From Nitrospira sp. ND1 (GTDB lineage Bacteria > Nitrospirota > Nitrospiria > Nitrospirales > Nitrospiraceae), in contig NZ_FWEX01000006.1 in NCBI RefSeq assembly GCF_900170025.1, positions 3,277,839 to 3,341,838 on the forward strand: a stretch of DNA of 64,000 nucleotides. Direction: 5' to 3'. The notes under the pieces were generated by a model. The model ran no database searches, was not told where the DNA came from, and saw nothing but the letters and a program-made list of their open reading frames with translations. The translations under genes were made by a program, and so were the position numbers. Below, piece by piece: positions 8,761 to 17,418 of the stretch (the stretch's first letter is position 1; each line of letters opens with the position of its first letter).

Positions 8761-9567
8761 ATGAGCGGGGAAGGCTCGAAAGAATCTATGCGGCGATCAT
8801 CAGTGCAAGAGGATAACGAAGACGTCCGCCGGTATTGGAACCAGGAGGCTTGCGGCACCGCCCGCCCAATCGTGGGTGAGGTGCCGGAACTCAGTCGCGA
8901 GTGGTTCGAGCGGATCGAATCCTACCGCTATGAGCTGGAGCCTTTCATCCACTCGGTCGCGCAATTCACCCGTCACCACGGTCAACGTATGCTGGAGATC
9001 GGGGTCGGTGCCGGGACTGATCACCTGCAATGGGCGCGAGCCGGCTTGGACTGCCACGGGGTCGATTTGACCGAACGGGCCATCGAGGTCACACGCGCGC
9101 GATTGGCGTTGTATGGATTGACCAGCTATCTGCAACGGATCGATGCCGAAATTCTTCCCTTCCCCGATCAGTCATTCGATCTGGTCTATTCCTGGGGCGT
9201 CATTCATCATGCGGAGCATCCCGAGCGCATCATCGCCGAAGTCCGACGCGTGCTGAAACCGAATGGCCTGTTCATCGGCATGTTGTACGGGAGACATTCA
9301 CTGGTCGCCCTGAAGTTGTGGGTGAAATATGGTTTGCTTCGCGGGCGGCCGGACAGAACGCTGGCTCATGTGGTCGCCCATCATATGGAGAGCCCGGGCA
9401 CGAAGGCCTATACGATTCGTGAAGTGCGGGAGTTGTATGCGCAGTTTTCTCAGGTGACCGCCACTCCGGTGTTGACGCCCTATGACCGGCTGCGGCTTCC
9501 GGCCTGGCTGACGCAGTGGCTGCCCGCCCGATGGGGGTGGTTCATCTGCATTCATGCGGTCAAGTAA
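8761..9567 (+). CDS. Class I SAM-dependent methyltransferase
   Basis: 268 residues from the ATG at 8761. An upstream in-frame start at 8614 would run into the previous gene and encode unrelated sequence, while a purine-rich AGGTAGAGG lies immediately before this ATG. The opening NEDVRRYWNQEACGT is the typical head of Methyltransf_11 proteins found in polysaccharide clusters. Motif I is RMLEIGVGAGTDHLQWA (77-93), the strand-2 acid is HGVDLTERA, then FDLVYSWGVIHHAEHPERI and VLKPNGLFIGMLYG. Likely role is methylation of a sugar or of a lipid-linked intermediate; substrate unknown. The stop TAA directly abuts the GTG of the following GT. Confidence 0.85.
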   Translation: MSGEGSKESMRRSSVQEDNEDVRRYWNQEACGTARPIVGEVPELSREWFERIESYRYELEPFIHSVAQFTRHHGQRMLEIGVGAGTDHLQWARAGLDCHGVDLTERAIEVTRARLALYGLTSYLQRIDAEILPFPDQSFDLVYSWGVIHHAEHPERIIAEVRRVLKPNGLFIGMLYGRHSLVALKLWVKYGLLRGRPDRTLAHVVAHHMESPGTKAYTIREVRELYAQFSQVTATPVLTPYDRLRLPAWLTQWLPARWGWFICIHAVK

Positions 9568-10743
9568 GTGGAGCAAGGGCATTCGACACAGAAGATTTTG
9601 ATGGCCTGCGCCAACTACTGGACGACTCCGTTCCAAGTGGGTAGCCACCATCTGGCCCGTGGCTTCGTGGATGCCGGATGGACGGTTGGTTTCGTGTCGG
9701 ATCCCATTTCTCCGCTGCATCTCCTGGGTCATGCGCGGAAGGAACTGGCAAGCAGGTTTCGGCTGTACCGACAGGGTGGCTTCTGGGATCTCGGCAAGAA
9801 ACTCTGGGCCTACGTTCCGGCGGCATTGGCCACTCCGCGGAATGAGCCCCTGCTTCGCAGTCACGCGCTTGAGCGTGGCTGGGCCCATCTGACCTGGCCT
9901 TCGGTCGGCGGGGTGGTGCGGAACCACGGCTTCGGCGATGTCGATCTCCTGTACTGCGATAGCCCCAAGCATCTGTCCTGGCTCTCTCATGTTGCTCGTG
10001 CGCGAACCGTGTTTCGAGTTGCCGATAACACCTCGGGGTTCGGACGCACGACGCCCGCCGCCCGGGCAGCCGAACGTGAACTGGCTGCCGCCGCCGATCT
10101 GGTGGTGTACAGTGCGGAGACCTTGAAGGAATATGTGGAAGGCCTGAAGCCTCGTCGCATGGCCCATTTGCCGAACGGCGTTAATTTTTCCCACTTCGCC
10201 AGACCTGACGTGCCCGTTCCGTCCGAGTACGCCTCGATCCGACGACCCATTGCGGTCTATGCAGGCTATATGGACGCCTGGTTCGATTACGCGCTGCTGA
10301 ATCGTGTGGTGGCGGCATTGCCGGACGTTTCGTTCGTCCTCATCGGGGGAACTCCCCATGCCCATGCCAGGTTTGCACCGGCGGCCAATCTGCATCTGCT
10401 CGGGCCCCGGCCGTTTTCACGGTTGCCGGAATATTTGCGGGCTGCGGATGTGGGGCTCATTCCGTTCGACGTGCGGAACCACCCGACATTGGTTCATAGC
10501 ATCCATCCCTTGAAGCTCTATGAATACCTTGCGGCAGGGTTGCCTGTTGTCGCCACCCGTTGGCGTGAACTGGAGCGGCTGCAGAGCCCGGCGACGCTCT
10601 GTGAGTCTATCGAGCAGTTTGTGACGGCGATCGAAGGCTGCGTCACTCGCGAGCCTCAGCAGGATCTCTACCGAGCCTATGCGGAGCAAGCCGATTGGAA
10701 ACACCGCGTCTCGCGGTTGCTGCAGTTGGCGCAGTCCGGTTGA
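9568..10743 (+). CDS. Glycosyltransferase (TuaH/GumK-like GT-B)
   Basis: 391 residues from GTG 9568, immediately after the preceding stop. Opening KILMACANYWTTPFQVGSHH and the acceptor-domain segment LLYCDSPKHLSWLSHV resemble TuaH/GumK-type transferases (teichuronic acid, xanthan). The donor domain has RMAHLPNGVNFSHFARP, RPIAVYAGYMDAWFDYALL, NLHLLGPRPFSRLPEYLRAA and HSIHPLKLYEYLAAGLPVVA, the last with the glutamate that contacts the nucleotide. No membrane segment is obvious; such enzymes are peripheral on the inner membrane. Specific donor not assignable. Confidence 0.82.
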   Translation: MEQGHSTQKILMACANYWTTPFQVGSHHLARGFVDAGWTVGFVSDPISPLHLLGHARKELASRFRLYRQGGFWDLGKKLWAYVPAALATPRNEPLLRSHALERGWAHLTWPSVGGVVRNHGFGDVDLLYCDSPKHLSWLSHVARARTVFRVADNTSGFGRTTPAARAAERELAAAADLVVYSAETLKEYVEGLKPRRMAHLPNGVNFSHFARPDVPVPSEYASIRRPIAVYAGYMDAWFDYALLNRVVAALPDVSFVLIGGTPHAHARFAPAANLHLLGPRPFSRLPEYLRAADVGLIPFDVRNHPTLVHSIHPLKLYEYLAAGLPVVATRWRELERLQSPATLCESIEQFVTAIEGCVTREPQQDLYRAYAEQADWKHRVSRLLQLAQSG

Positions 10744-10761
10744 CCGAGAGGAGAGTGGCCT

Positions 10762-11859
10762 ATTCAACAAGGACCCATCACCATCGACATGCGAATGGTG
10801 CAGTCTGCGGGCATCGGGACATACCTGCAAGAACTGGTTCCACGGTTGTTCAAGGTTTTGTCCAAGCCCGCCTTTTGTCTGCTCGGTCAGGCTGACCTCC
10901 TCCGCGGATTCAGCTGGGCTCAGCATCCGAATATCAGGATCATCGATTGCCGGGCGGGGATTTATTCACTACGCGAGCAGGTTGAGCTCCCGATGCGGAT
11001 TCCCCGCGATACCACCCTCTATTGGTCCCCTCACTACAATATTCCATTGTTGTACCGAGGGCCTCTATTGGTGACGGTCCACGACACATTTCACCTGGCG
11101 ATGCCGCAATTCGTGGACGGGTGGCATCGACGGGCCTATGCGCGCCTGATGTTTCGAGCCGTAAGGGCCAAGGCGGCCGCCATTGTGTGTGTCTCTCAAT
11201 TTGCCAGGGACCAACTCCTGCAGTTCGTTCCCGAGGGACGGCAGGAAGTCATCGTGGTGCATAACGGGGTGGATGTCTCATGGTTCACGCCGGTGCCTGG
11301 CGGGCCGCCCCACGGGAAACCCTACGTACTCTTCGTCGGAAGCGTCAAGCCGCACAAGAACCTGTCCCGTCTGCTGGAGGCATTTGCCCTGGTGCAGAAG
11401 CACATTCCGCATGACCTGGTGATCATCGGTCGCCGGGAGGGCCTCATCACCGGCGACGCGTCGGCGATGGCGATGGCCTCCGCCATGGGCGATCGAGTGA
11501 TCTGTGTCGGCGAGTTGGAGCATGGAGATGAATTGCTCCGTCGCTACTATCGGTACGCGGATGTTCTGGTGATGCCCTCGCTTTATGAGAGTTTCGGGCT
11601 TCCGGCCTTGGAGGCGCTGGCGTCCGGCTGTCCGGTCATCGTCTCCCGCGTCGCGGGGTTACCCGAGGTGTATGGAGAAGGCGCCATGTACTGTGATCCG
11701 TATGACCCGTCCGATATTGCGGAGCGCATCCGACTGATGGTGAGTGATCGCGGGGTGCGAGAACAGTACCTCACTGCCGGGCAGGCTGTGGCCACGCAGT
11801 ACGATTGGGACACAACAGTAGAAAAGCTCGCTGCCGTCGTGTGCGCCTCCCGGCTGTGA
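10762..11859 (+). CDS. Glycosyltransferase family 4 (probable AUU start)
   Basis: Retaining GT4 enzyme. Donor-site motifs: KPYVLFVGSVKPHKNLSRLL, LVMPSLYESFGLPALEALAS and GCPVIVSRVAGLPEVYG (E-x7-E intact); CDPYDPSDIAERI follows. The first ATG (10789) would cut off strand 1 of the N-terminal Rossmann domain: the family motif 'I.IDaR......GIG.Y' is read in frame as ITIDMRMVQSAGIGTYLQEL, beginning four codons upstream. Between the in-frame stop at 10741 and that ATG there is no ATG/GTG/TTG. ATT at 10762 lies 8 nt after AGGAG (10749-10753), ideal spacing, and gives 365 residues. I therefore extend the gene to ATT; if only the ATG is used the product is 356 residues. The gene itself is certain, the start is inference. 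Confidence 0.8.
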   Translation: MQQGPITIDMRMVQSAGIGTYLQELVPRLFKVLSKPAFCLLGQADLLRGFSWAQHPNIRIIDCRAGIYSLREQVELPMRIPRDTTLYWSPHYNIPLLYRGPLLVTVHDTFHLAMPQFVDGWHRRAYARLMFRAVRAKAAAIVCVSQFARDQLLQFVPEGRQEVIVVHNGVDVSWFTPVPGGPPHGKPYVLFVGSVKPHKNLSRLLEAFALVQKHIPHDLVIIGRREGLITGDASAMAMASAMGDRVICVGELEHGDELLRRYYRYADVLVMPSLYESFGLPALEALASGCPVIVSRVAGLPEVYGEGAMYCDPYDPSDIAERIRLMVSDRGVREQYLTAGQAVATQYDWDTTVEKLAAVVCASRL

Positions 11860-12000
11860 GGCGCCGATGGTGAGGCATGCCGGTGAGCTTGAACTGAACC
11901 CCATCGACCCGATATCCCTGAGGTTTCCAATGCCGGCGGGAGGACGTTCGTTCAGGGCGCACATCGACGATCTGTGGCCTGCTCGCTCGCGTGTGTGGAC

Positions 12001-13233
12001 ATGAAAAAACTTCATCTCGTGGTTCTCAGCGATTTTGGATACGTGAACGGCGGCAACGCTGCCGTGGCGTTGGCGAGTGCCAGGGGGCTCGCTCGTCGCG
12101 GTCATGCCGTGACCCTGTTGTCCGCGGTCGGGGCGACGACGCCCAGCGATGATCCCGATGGGGTTCGATTGGTTTCAACCGATCAACAGGAGATTCTGAC
12201 GGATTCGAACCGAATGCGAGCCATTCTTCAAGGGACGTGGAACGTCACGGCGGCCCGGATGCTTCGCGCGCTTCTTCGAGATCTCGATCCCGCCTGTACC
12301 GTGGTGCATCTCCATAGCTGGACCCAAGCCCTGTCCTCCAGTGTGGTGCGCGCCGCGTTGGCGGTAGGGGTTCGGGTTGTGTACACTATGCACGATTACT
12401 TTTCTCTGTGCCCCAACGGGACCTTCTTCAATCATCAACAGAACGAGATCTGCCGGCTCCGGCCGATGTCGCTCTCCTGTATCGCCAGCCACTGCGACAA
12501 ACGCAGCTATTCGCATAAGCTCTGGCGAATCCTGCGACAGGCGGTGCAGGCCCACCGGGGAGGGATCCCCAATCGAATTCTTGATTTCATTGCCGTCTCG
12601 CCGTTCAGTCACGCGATCCTGGCGCCGGGTCTTCCCGCGGGGGCTCGCGTGTACCACGTCCCCAGTCCGATCGAGGTCTCACGGGACGTACCGGCGCGGG
12701 TTGCGGCAAACAGGGCGTTTGTGATGGTCGGAAAGATCACACAGGGAAAGGGCGCCATTGTGTTCGCCAAGGCCGCCCGCGCGTTGGGATGTGACGCCCT
12801 GTTCGTGGGCGACGGTCCCTGCGCTCAGGAAGTGGTGCAGGTGTATCCCCGTGCCCGAGTGACGGGATGGGTTTCCAGGGAAAAGGTGACGGAGTATCTG
12901 AAAACCGCCCGGGTGCTGGTGTTTCCCTCGTTATGGTACGAGACCGAGGGGTTGAGTGTGATTGAGGCCGCGGCGTTGGGAGTGCCGGCGATTGTATCCG
13001 GCACGTCGGCCGCGCGCATGTCCATTGCGGACGGGGTGACGGGGTTGTGTTTTGCAGGCGCCGACGAGGCGGACTTGATTCGAGCGATGCGGACACTCTC
13101 CGCCGACGATGCGCTCGTCGGGGCCATGGGGCAAGCCGCCCATCAGCGGTATTGGGAGAATCCCCGAACCTTAGACAGGCACGTGTCCGAGCTCGAAGCG
13201 GTCTATGAGCAGGCCTTGAGGGGACGGATATGA
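12001..13233 (+). CDS. Glycosyltransferase family 4
   Basis: 410 residues from ATG 12001 (MKKLHLVVLSDFGYVNGG, a typical first strand and glycine loop). A GTG nine codons earlier (11974) is also in frame but adds only a short non-conserved stretch. Middle region VVYTMHDYFSLCPNGTFFN and the cysteines around 'CRLRPMSLSCIASHCDKRSY' are characteristic of a GT4 subgroup with a Cys-rich acceptor loop, related in style to the gene at 5273. Donor half: AFVMVGKITQGKGAIVFAKA, VFPSLWYETEGLSVIEAAAL and GVPAIVSGTSAARMSIADGV. Its end overlaps the next start by 4 bp (ATGA). It should add one sugar of the repeat unit; specificity unknown. Confidence 0.85.
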   Translation: MKKLHLVVLSDFGYVNGGNAAVALASARGLARRGHAVTLLSAVGATTPSDDPDGVRLVSTDQQEILTDSNRMRAILQGTWNVTAARMLRALLRDLDPACTVVHLHSWTQALSSSVVRAALAVGVRVVYTMHDYFSLCPNGTFFNHQQNEICRLRPMSLSCIASHCDKRSYSHKLWRILRQAVQAHRGGIPNRILDFIAVSPFSHAILAPGLPAGARVYHVPSPIEVSRDVPARVAANRAFVMVGKITQGKGAIVFAKAARALGCDALFVGDGPCAQEVVQVYPRARVTGWVSREKVTEYLKTARVLVFPSLWYETEGLSVIEAAALGVPAIVSGTSAARMSIADGVTGLCFAGADEADLIRAMRTLSADDALVGAMGQAAHQRYWENPRTLDRHVSELEAVYEQALRGRI

Positions 13234-15950
13234 CGGTCGCGGGCGTCTCATCTCCCGCTCATGCGGGCTTGGTCAATCGCCTGGGCTTGTGGATTCTCGC
13301 GATGCTCCTGCTCTCGCCGGCGGTGTTCAAAGTTCGTGTGATGGGTGGCCTCGTCGTCCATCCGTTCGTGCTGGCGCTGATCGTCGCATGGGGTTGGGTG
13401 TTGTATGCGAGTGCCGATACGTTTTCTCGACGGAAACGCGGGTGGTACTCTCCCGAGTGGCAGACGTGGAACACCCCGCTGATTCTGCTGGGGCTCTCGA
13501 TCGCCGGATTGGCGCTGAGTCTCGGCATCAATTCCATTCGACTGGGATCGCTCCAATCGACCGGCTGGCTGCTCTTGCTGAAATGGGGGCTCTATCTGGC
13601 CCCGCTTCCGCTGACGGCGCTGCTGGCTCTTAGGACCGGCTTTCAGGTCGTCAGACTGGTCAGCTACCTGATTCCCGCGGTCGCCCTTCTCACGTTGCTC
13701 TATTCGTGCTTTCGAATGGGGCAGGCCCTCGATGGCCGGTATATCAATGCCTACGTCGATGCGTCCTCCACATTTTTTGCGATGGGCATGTTTGCGGAAG
13801 TTCTGTCGCCCGAGGGCCTGGTCGTACGCTCCGACACCGGTAGTCACGGGGCCTACGGCATGTACCTGGCTTTCGCATCGCTGTTCAGTCTTTGTTTGGC
13901 CTTGTTTCAAGGATGGCACGGCATAGTGAATCGCGGGTACGCGGTCCTGCAAGGGCTGATCCTTGCTCCCTTGTGCTTCATGGGCATTCTCTGGACCGGG
14001 TCGCGATCCAGCCTTGTCCTACTGCTTGGGGCCATCCTGATGTTGGGCCTCCTGACTATGGTCAATCCCGGAGGGCTGCTCGCGCGGTCCCGCCGCTTGG
14101 CGTTTGCCGGCCTGCTGTTCCTGATGCCGCTTGGTCTATTGGGACTGATTCACGTGCTTGAGGTGAAGGTCCCCACACTTGATCGGGTGCGGGACACACT
14201 GACCGCTTCCATGCAACTCGAACAAACCGTCCGCGGAGAACTGTCTCCCGTGGACGAGCGGCACGCGTCGACTCAGCGGGCGGTGCAGAACGTTCAGACG
14301 CGTGTCTGGCTCTGGGGCCAATCGTTCCGGTATCTTCTGCGGCATCCGTTCACCGTGGTGACCGGCATCGGGTATGACCGCCGCCGTTTCGTCGAAGAAG
14401 TGGTCGGGATCCCCTTCGAAGGTTTCAACTTCAACTACCAGACGGCTCATAACCTGTATCTCGATGTCCTGATCAAGGGCGGGATCGGACCGCTGCTGCC
14501 GCTCGTCGCCGCCTGTGTCTGGTTGCTGTGGGTGGGCATCAAGAGCGTCACGATTCCCGTGCGTGAGCCGAGTGCCGTCGTGCGTATCGGCGTCGGATGG
14601 ATCGCCTTGGCCTGTTGGCCGCCGCTATTATTGGTCAGCCTGACCTGTGAGGAGTTGTTGACGGACAACTTGATGCTCCATTGGACCGCCTTGTTCGGCC
14701 TCCTTCTGGGATTGTGCGGGACGGCGCTGGCGGAATGGTTGCCGAATCGTATCGTACACATGACGGCGACTGCCGGGGTGGGCGGCGGGCCGGCCTACCT
14801 GACGGCGCTGGCGGACCACCAACTCGGGTCCCGCATGCAGGTGCGCGTATTCTGTTCGGACGAGAAGCCCTATGTCGAGATCTGGCGCCGGATGCCGTTG
14901 GACCTGTCCGTGCTGCCGATGCGACGCCCCAATGCGCGCTCGGTCTGGCAGTTGCTGAAAGAGTTGTTGCGCGCGCCGGCGCCGATTCATGCGCATGGTC
15001 GCGGGGCCGCGTTTTTTGCCATCTGGGTCAAGATTCTTGTCCGCGTGCCGGTGATCTATACGCCGCACGGGCCGCACTATGCCGACAACCAGGGATGGCG
15101 CTACCTGTCTGGCTGGCTGTTCGAGTTGTGCTGTCGCCTCTTGCTGGATGCCATCGTGTATGTGTCTCCGGGGGAGCGGGAGACCGCTCGTCGGCATCGG
15201 CTGCCGACGTCGAACTCCCTTGTGGTGTTGTCGGGACTGGTTCAAGAAAACGCGCAGTCGATTCATTCCGGTGATACGGGGAAGAGCTTACGTGCAGAAC
15301 TCACGATCCCGGACGGGAGATTCCTCATCGGATGGATCGGCCGGTTTCACCGCCAGAAGGGCCTGGATATTCTCCTTGAGTCCGTGCGGATCGTGTCGAC
15401 GCAAGTACCCGAGGCCACGTGGGCGGTGATCGGGGAGGGCAGTGAAGAGGACCGACGACGGTATCGATCGATCCTGGATACCCTTCCACAGCCGGATCGG
15501 GTGCTGTTCCTCGGCGGGCGGCCGGATGCGTTTGCCTTGATGAGAGCCTTCGATCTCTTCGTCTCGACCTCTCGCTGGGAAGGGCTTCCGCTCGTCTTGC
15601 TGGAGGCGATGGAGCAGGGCATTCCTATCGTGGCCAGTGATGTGATCGGGAACCGTGATGTGCTGCAGGGGTGGGGCATGCTCTTCAATGCCAACGACCC
15701 CAAGGCGGCGGGCGAGGCGCAAATTCGTCTGGCGCTCGATGCCCCGTTGCGGGCGCGGCTGACGAAGCTGGGTCGGGAGGTCAGGCGGTCACGATTCGCG
15801 CTGAGTCGAATGTTGCGGGAAATGGATCAGGCGTATTATGAAATTCTAGGAGCCTCGATCTTCCCGAACGGTCAGCCTTCCGGATCCGTTGTCGCAACGC
15901 CGGCAGACGCGTCCACCCGGTGGTCCGCCGGGGTGTCCTTTCCGGGGTAA
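13230..15950 (+). CDS. Fused O-antigen ligase/polymerase-like (Wzy) membrane domain + GT4 glycosyltransferase
   Basis: 906 residues, unusually long. Residues about 15-510 are polytopic (ten or more hydrophobic helices such as LWILAMLLLSPAVFKV, LILAPLCFMGILWTGSRSSL, WIALACWPPLLLVSLTCEEL). They contain a long periplasmic-type loop (about 310-410) with YQTAHNLYLDVLIKGG, the 'h.HN.yl......G..g' signature of O-antigen ligases and polymerases. Residues about 510-880 are a complete GT4 enzyme: IVHMTATAGVGGGPAYLTAL, IHAHGRGAAF, VIYTPHGPHYAD, FLIGWIGRFHRQKGLDILLE, FDLFVSTSRWEGLPLVLLEA and IPIVASDVIGNRDVL. No stop, frameshift or spacing anomaly separates the halves, so this is one polypeptide. The likely job is repeat-unit polymerisation coupled to sugar addition. 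Start ATG overlaps the previous gene (ATGA). Confidence 0.85.
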   Translation: MTVAGVSSPAHAGLVNRLGLWILAMLLLSPAVFKVRVMGGLVVHPFVLALIVAWGWVLYASADTFSRRKRGWYSPEWQTWNTPLILLGLSIAGLALSLGINSIRLGSLQSTGWLLLLKWGLYLAPLPLTALLALRTGFQVVRLVSYLIPAVALLTLLYSCFRMGQALDGRYINAYVDASSTFFAMGMFAEVLSPEGLVVRSDTGSHGAYGMYLAFASLFSLCLALFQGWHGIVNRGYAVLQGLILAPLCFMGILWTGSRSSLVLLLGAILMLGLLTMVNPGGLLARSRRLAFAGLLFLMPLGLLGLIHVLEVKVPTLDRVRDTLTASMQLEQTVRGELSPVDERHASTQRAVQNVQTRVWLWGQSFRYLLRHPFTVVTGIGYDRRRFVEEVVGIPFEGFNFNYQTAHNLYLDVLIKGGIGPLLPLVAACVWLLWVGIKSVTIPVREPSAVVRIGVGWIALACWPPLLLVSLTCEELLTDNLMLHWTALFGLLLGLCGTALAEWLPNRIVHMTATAGVGGGPAYLTALADHQLGSRMQVRVFCSDEKPYVEIWRRMPLDLSVLPMRRPNARSVWQLLKELLRAPAPIHAHGRGAAFFAIWVKILVRVPVIYTPHGPHYADNQGWRYLSGWLFELCCRLLLDAIVYVSPGERETARRHRLPTSNSLVVLSGLVQENAQSIHSGDTGKSLRAELTIPDGRFLIGWIGRFHRQKGLDILLESVRIVSTQVPEATWAVIGEGSEEDRRRYRSILDTLPQPDRVLFLGGRPDAFALMRAFDLFVSTSRWEGLPLVLLEAMEQGIPIVASDVIGNRDVLQGWGMLFNANDPKAAGEAQIRLALDAPLRARLTKLGREVRRSRFALSRMLREMDQAYYEILGASIFPNGQPSGSVVATPADASTRWSAGVSFPG

Positions 15951-16036
15951 CCCGGGTACTGTGCCGCGTCCGGCGCAACCGTCCGAGGCGTCAGCAGGTG
16001 TGCGAGAGCTGGAGTATCGCATAGGGAGCGCAGTTC

Positions 16037-17404
16037 GTGAGACGAACCGGGCAGGCAGACATTCCCGAGGCCGCAACTGCCCGGGAGAGAGTAGCAGAGG
16101 CCGGTGCCCCTGCCATACCCGTCAGCCGCGCCGCGGGTCCATTGATCCTATCGGACGTCCTGCTGCAGGGGATGCGCTATCTGCTGCTGCTCTATCTGGG
16201 ATACCGTTCACTGACCTATGCGGGCGCGTTTTTGTTGGGGTCCGCCCTGGGTGCGGTGCTGGGGGGGATGGTCGATTTTGGAATCAACCAGTATTGGCTG
16301 AGACTGACCGGCCCGGACCTGTGCCTGAATCAGCGGACCTTCTCTCGTGTGTTGCGTGGCAAGGTGCTGGCGTGCCTGGGCGGACTTCTCTGTATCGGTG
16401 GAGGGATCGCGTTGGGTGCCTGGAGTCCCTCACTACCGATGGCGATGGTCGTCGGCATCGGGCTTGCGGCGACGCAGGTGCTGGCCGAAACCTGTGAGGC
16501 CGCAGGGTTGTCGCTGCACCGGTATCAGATGGTGGCGCTTTTCCGGGTGTTGATGAGTGTGGGGATGTATGGTGTGCCTCTTGTGTTGGCTTGGACCCTG
16601 CAGCAGGAAGCGAATCATGCGGGTCTCGACCTGGCCCTGCTCGCAGGACTGATGATTGGAGTGCTTCTGTGCGGTCTGTATGCGTGGAGGATGATGGCGT
16701 TGCTTCCGGGAGGGACGTACGGGAACCGCGGGTATCGCCGTGCTTGGTGGGAGGCTCGCTGGCTCGGCTTGAACCAGATCGCCATCGTGCTAGATGTCCG
16801 GGCTCCGTTGCTCATTCTTGGTTTCATGCTGGGAGCGTCGGCGGTGGGGCTCTATGGTCTGGTACAACGGACGACCGCTGTGGTGGAATTGGCGTGGGCC
16901 TCACTCTCTCGACTGCTGTTGAGATCCTATGCCGAGATGGTCGGAGAGAAGGGGTCGGATCAGATCAAGGCCCGTGTGCGCATGGCCGGCCTCGTCACGG
17001 TCGCCGTCATGGCCATCGCCTCAGCCGGCCTGTGGAGCGCCATCATCTTTTATGGGAGATTCGCGGAGGTTTCGACGGAGACCGTCGTGGCGCTCTCTCT
17101 CTTGCAGTGGGCGGTCGTGGCCATCGGGTTCAGTTCCGTCAAGCGTCCGTTTGTGTCAGGGCTGATCGCGCTGTTCCAAGAGCGGCTCGTGTGTCGGGTC
17201 AATGTGACCGCCGCGCTGATCGGACTGCTGCTGGTTCCGCTGTGCATACGATATTGGGGTATCTGGGGGCCGGTCATGGCCTGGATTGTGTTGGAGGTCG
17301 CGGCCTGTCTGGTGCTGGTGCTGTTGTTTTTCTACGTATCCGGTCAAGCAAGACCCGCGCTGGTGACGAGGGCCTCCGGCGGAATAGGTGGCTATACGAA
17401 ATGA
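16037..17404 (+). CDS. Oligosaccharide flippase, Wzx/MATE-like (polysaccharide biosynthesis protein)
   Basis: 455 residues with about 12-14 hydrophobic helices after a hydrophilic 40-residue start (GTG 16037). Early segment LLLYLGYRSLTYAGAFLLGS is followed by GMVDFGINQYWLRL, the acidic-glycine turn of Wzx-type exporters ('...D.Gi....'). Mid-protein ARWLGLNQIAIVLDVRAPLL and LGASAVGLYGLVQRTTAVVE match the second half of the flippase fold ('lG...vG.y......'). It should flip the undecaprenyl-diphosphate-linked repeat unit to the periplasm, where the polymerase-like domain encoded just upstream (13230) would act. Flippase and polymerase adjacency supports a Wzx/Wzy pathway. Confidence 0.8.
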   Translation: MRRTGQADIPEAATARERVAEAGAPAIPVSRAAGPLILSDVLLQGMRYLLLLYLGYRSLTYAGAFLLGSALGAVLGGMVDFGINQYWLRLTGPDLCLNQRTFSRVLRGKVLACLGGLLCIGGGIALGAWSPSLPMAMVVGIGLAATQVLAETCEAAGLSLHRYQMVALFRVLMSVGMYGVPLVLAWTLQQEANHAGLDLALLAGLMIGVLLCGLYAWRMMALLPGGTYGNRGYRRAWWEARWLGLNQIAIVLDVRAPLLILGFMLGASAVGLYGLVQRTTAVVELAWASLSRLLLRSYAEMVGEKGSDQIKARVRMAGLVTVAVMAIASAGLWSAIIFYGRFAEVSTETVVALSLLQWAVVAIGFSSVKRPFVSGLIALFQERLVCRVNVTAALIGLLLVPLCIRYWGIWGPVMAWIVLEVAACLVLVLLFFYVSGQARPALVTRASGGIGGYTK

Positions 17405-17418
17405 AATCGCGTCGCTGA

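Noticed and set aside
9298-10395. 365-codon - strand frame opposite a methyltransferase and glycosyltransferase
   Set aside because: Both opposite-strand genes have full motif support; this frame is Arg/His/Gln-rich with no recognisable domain.
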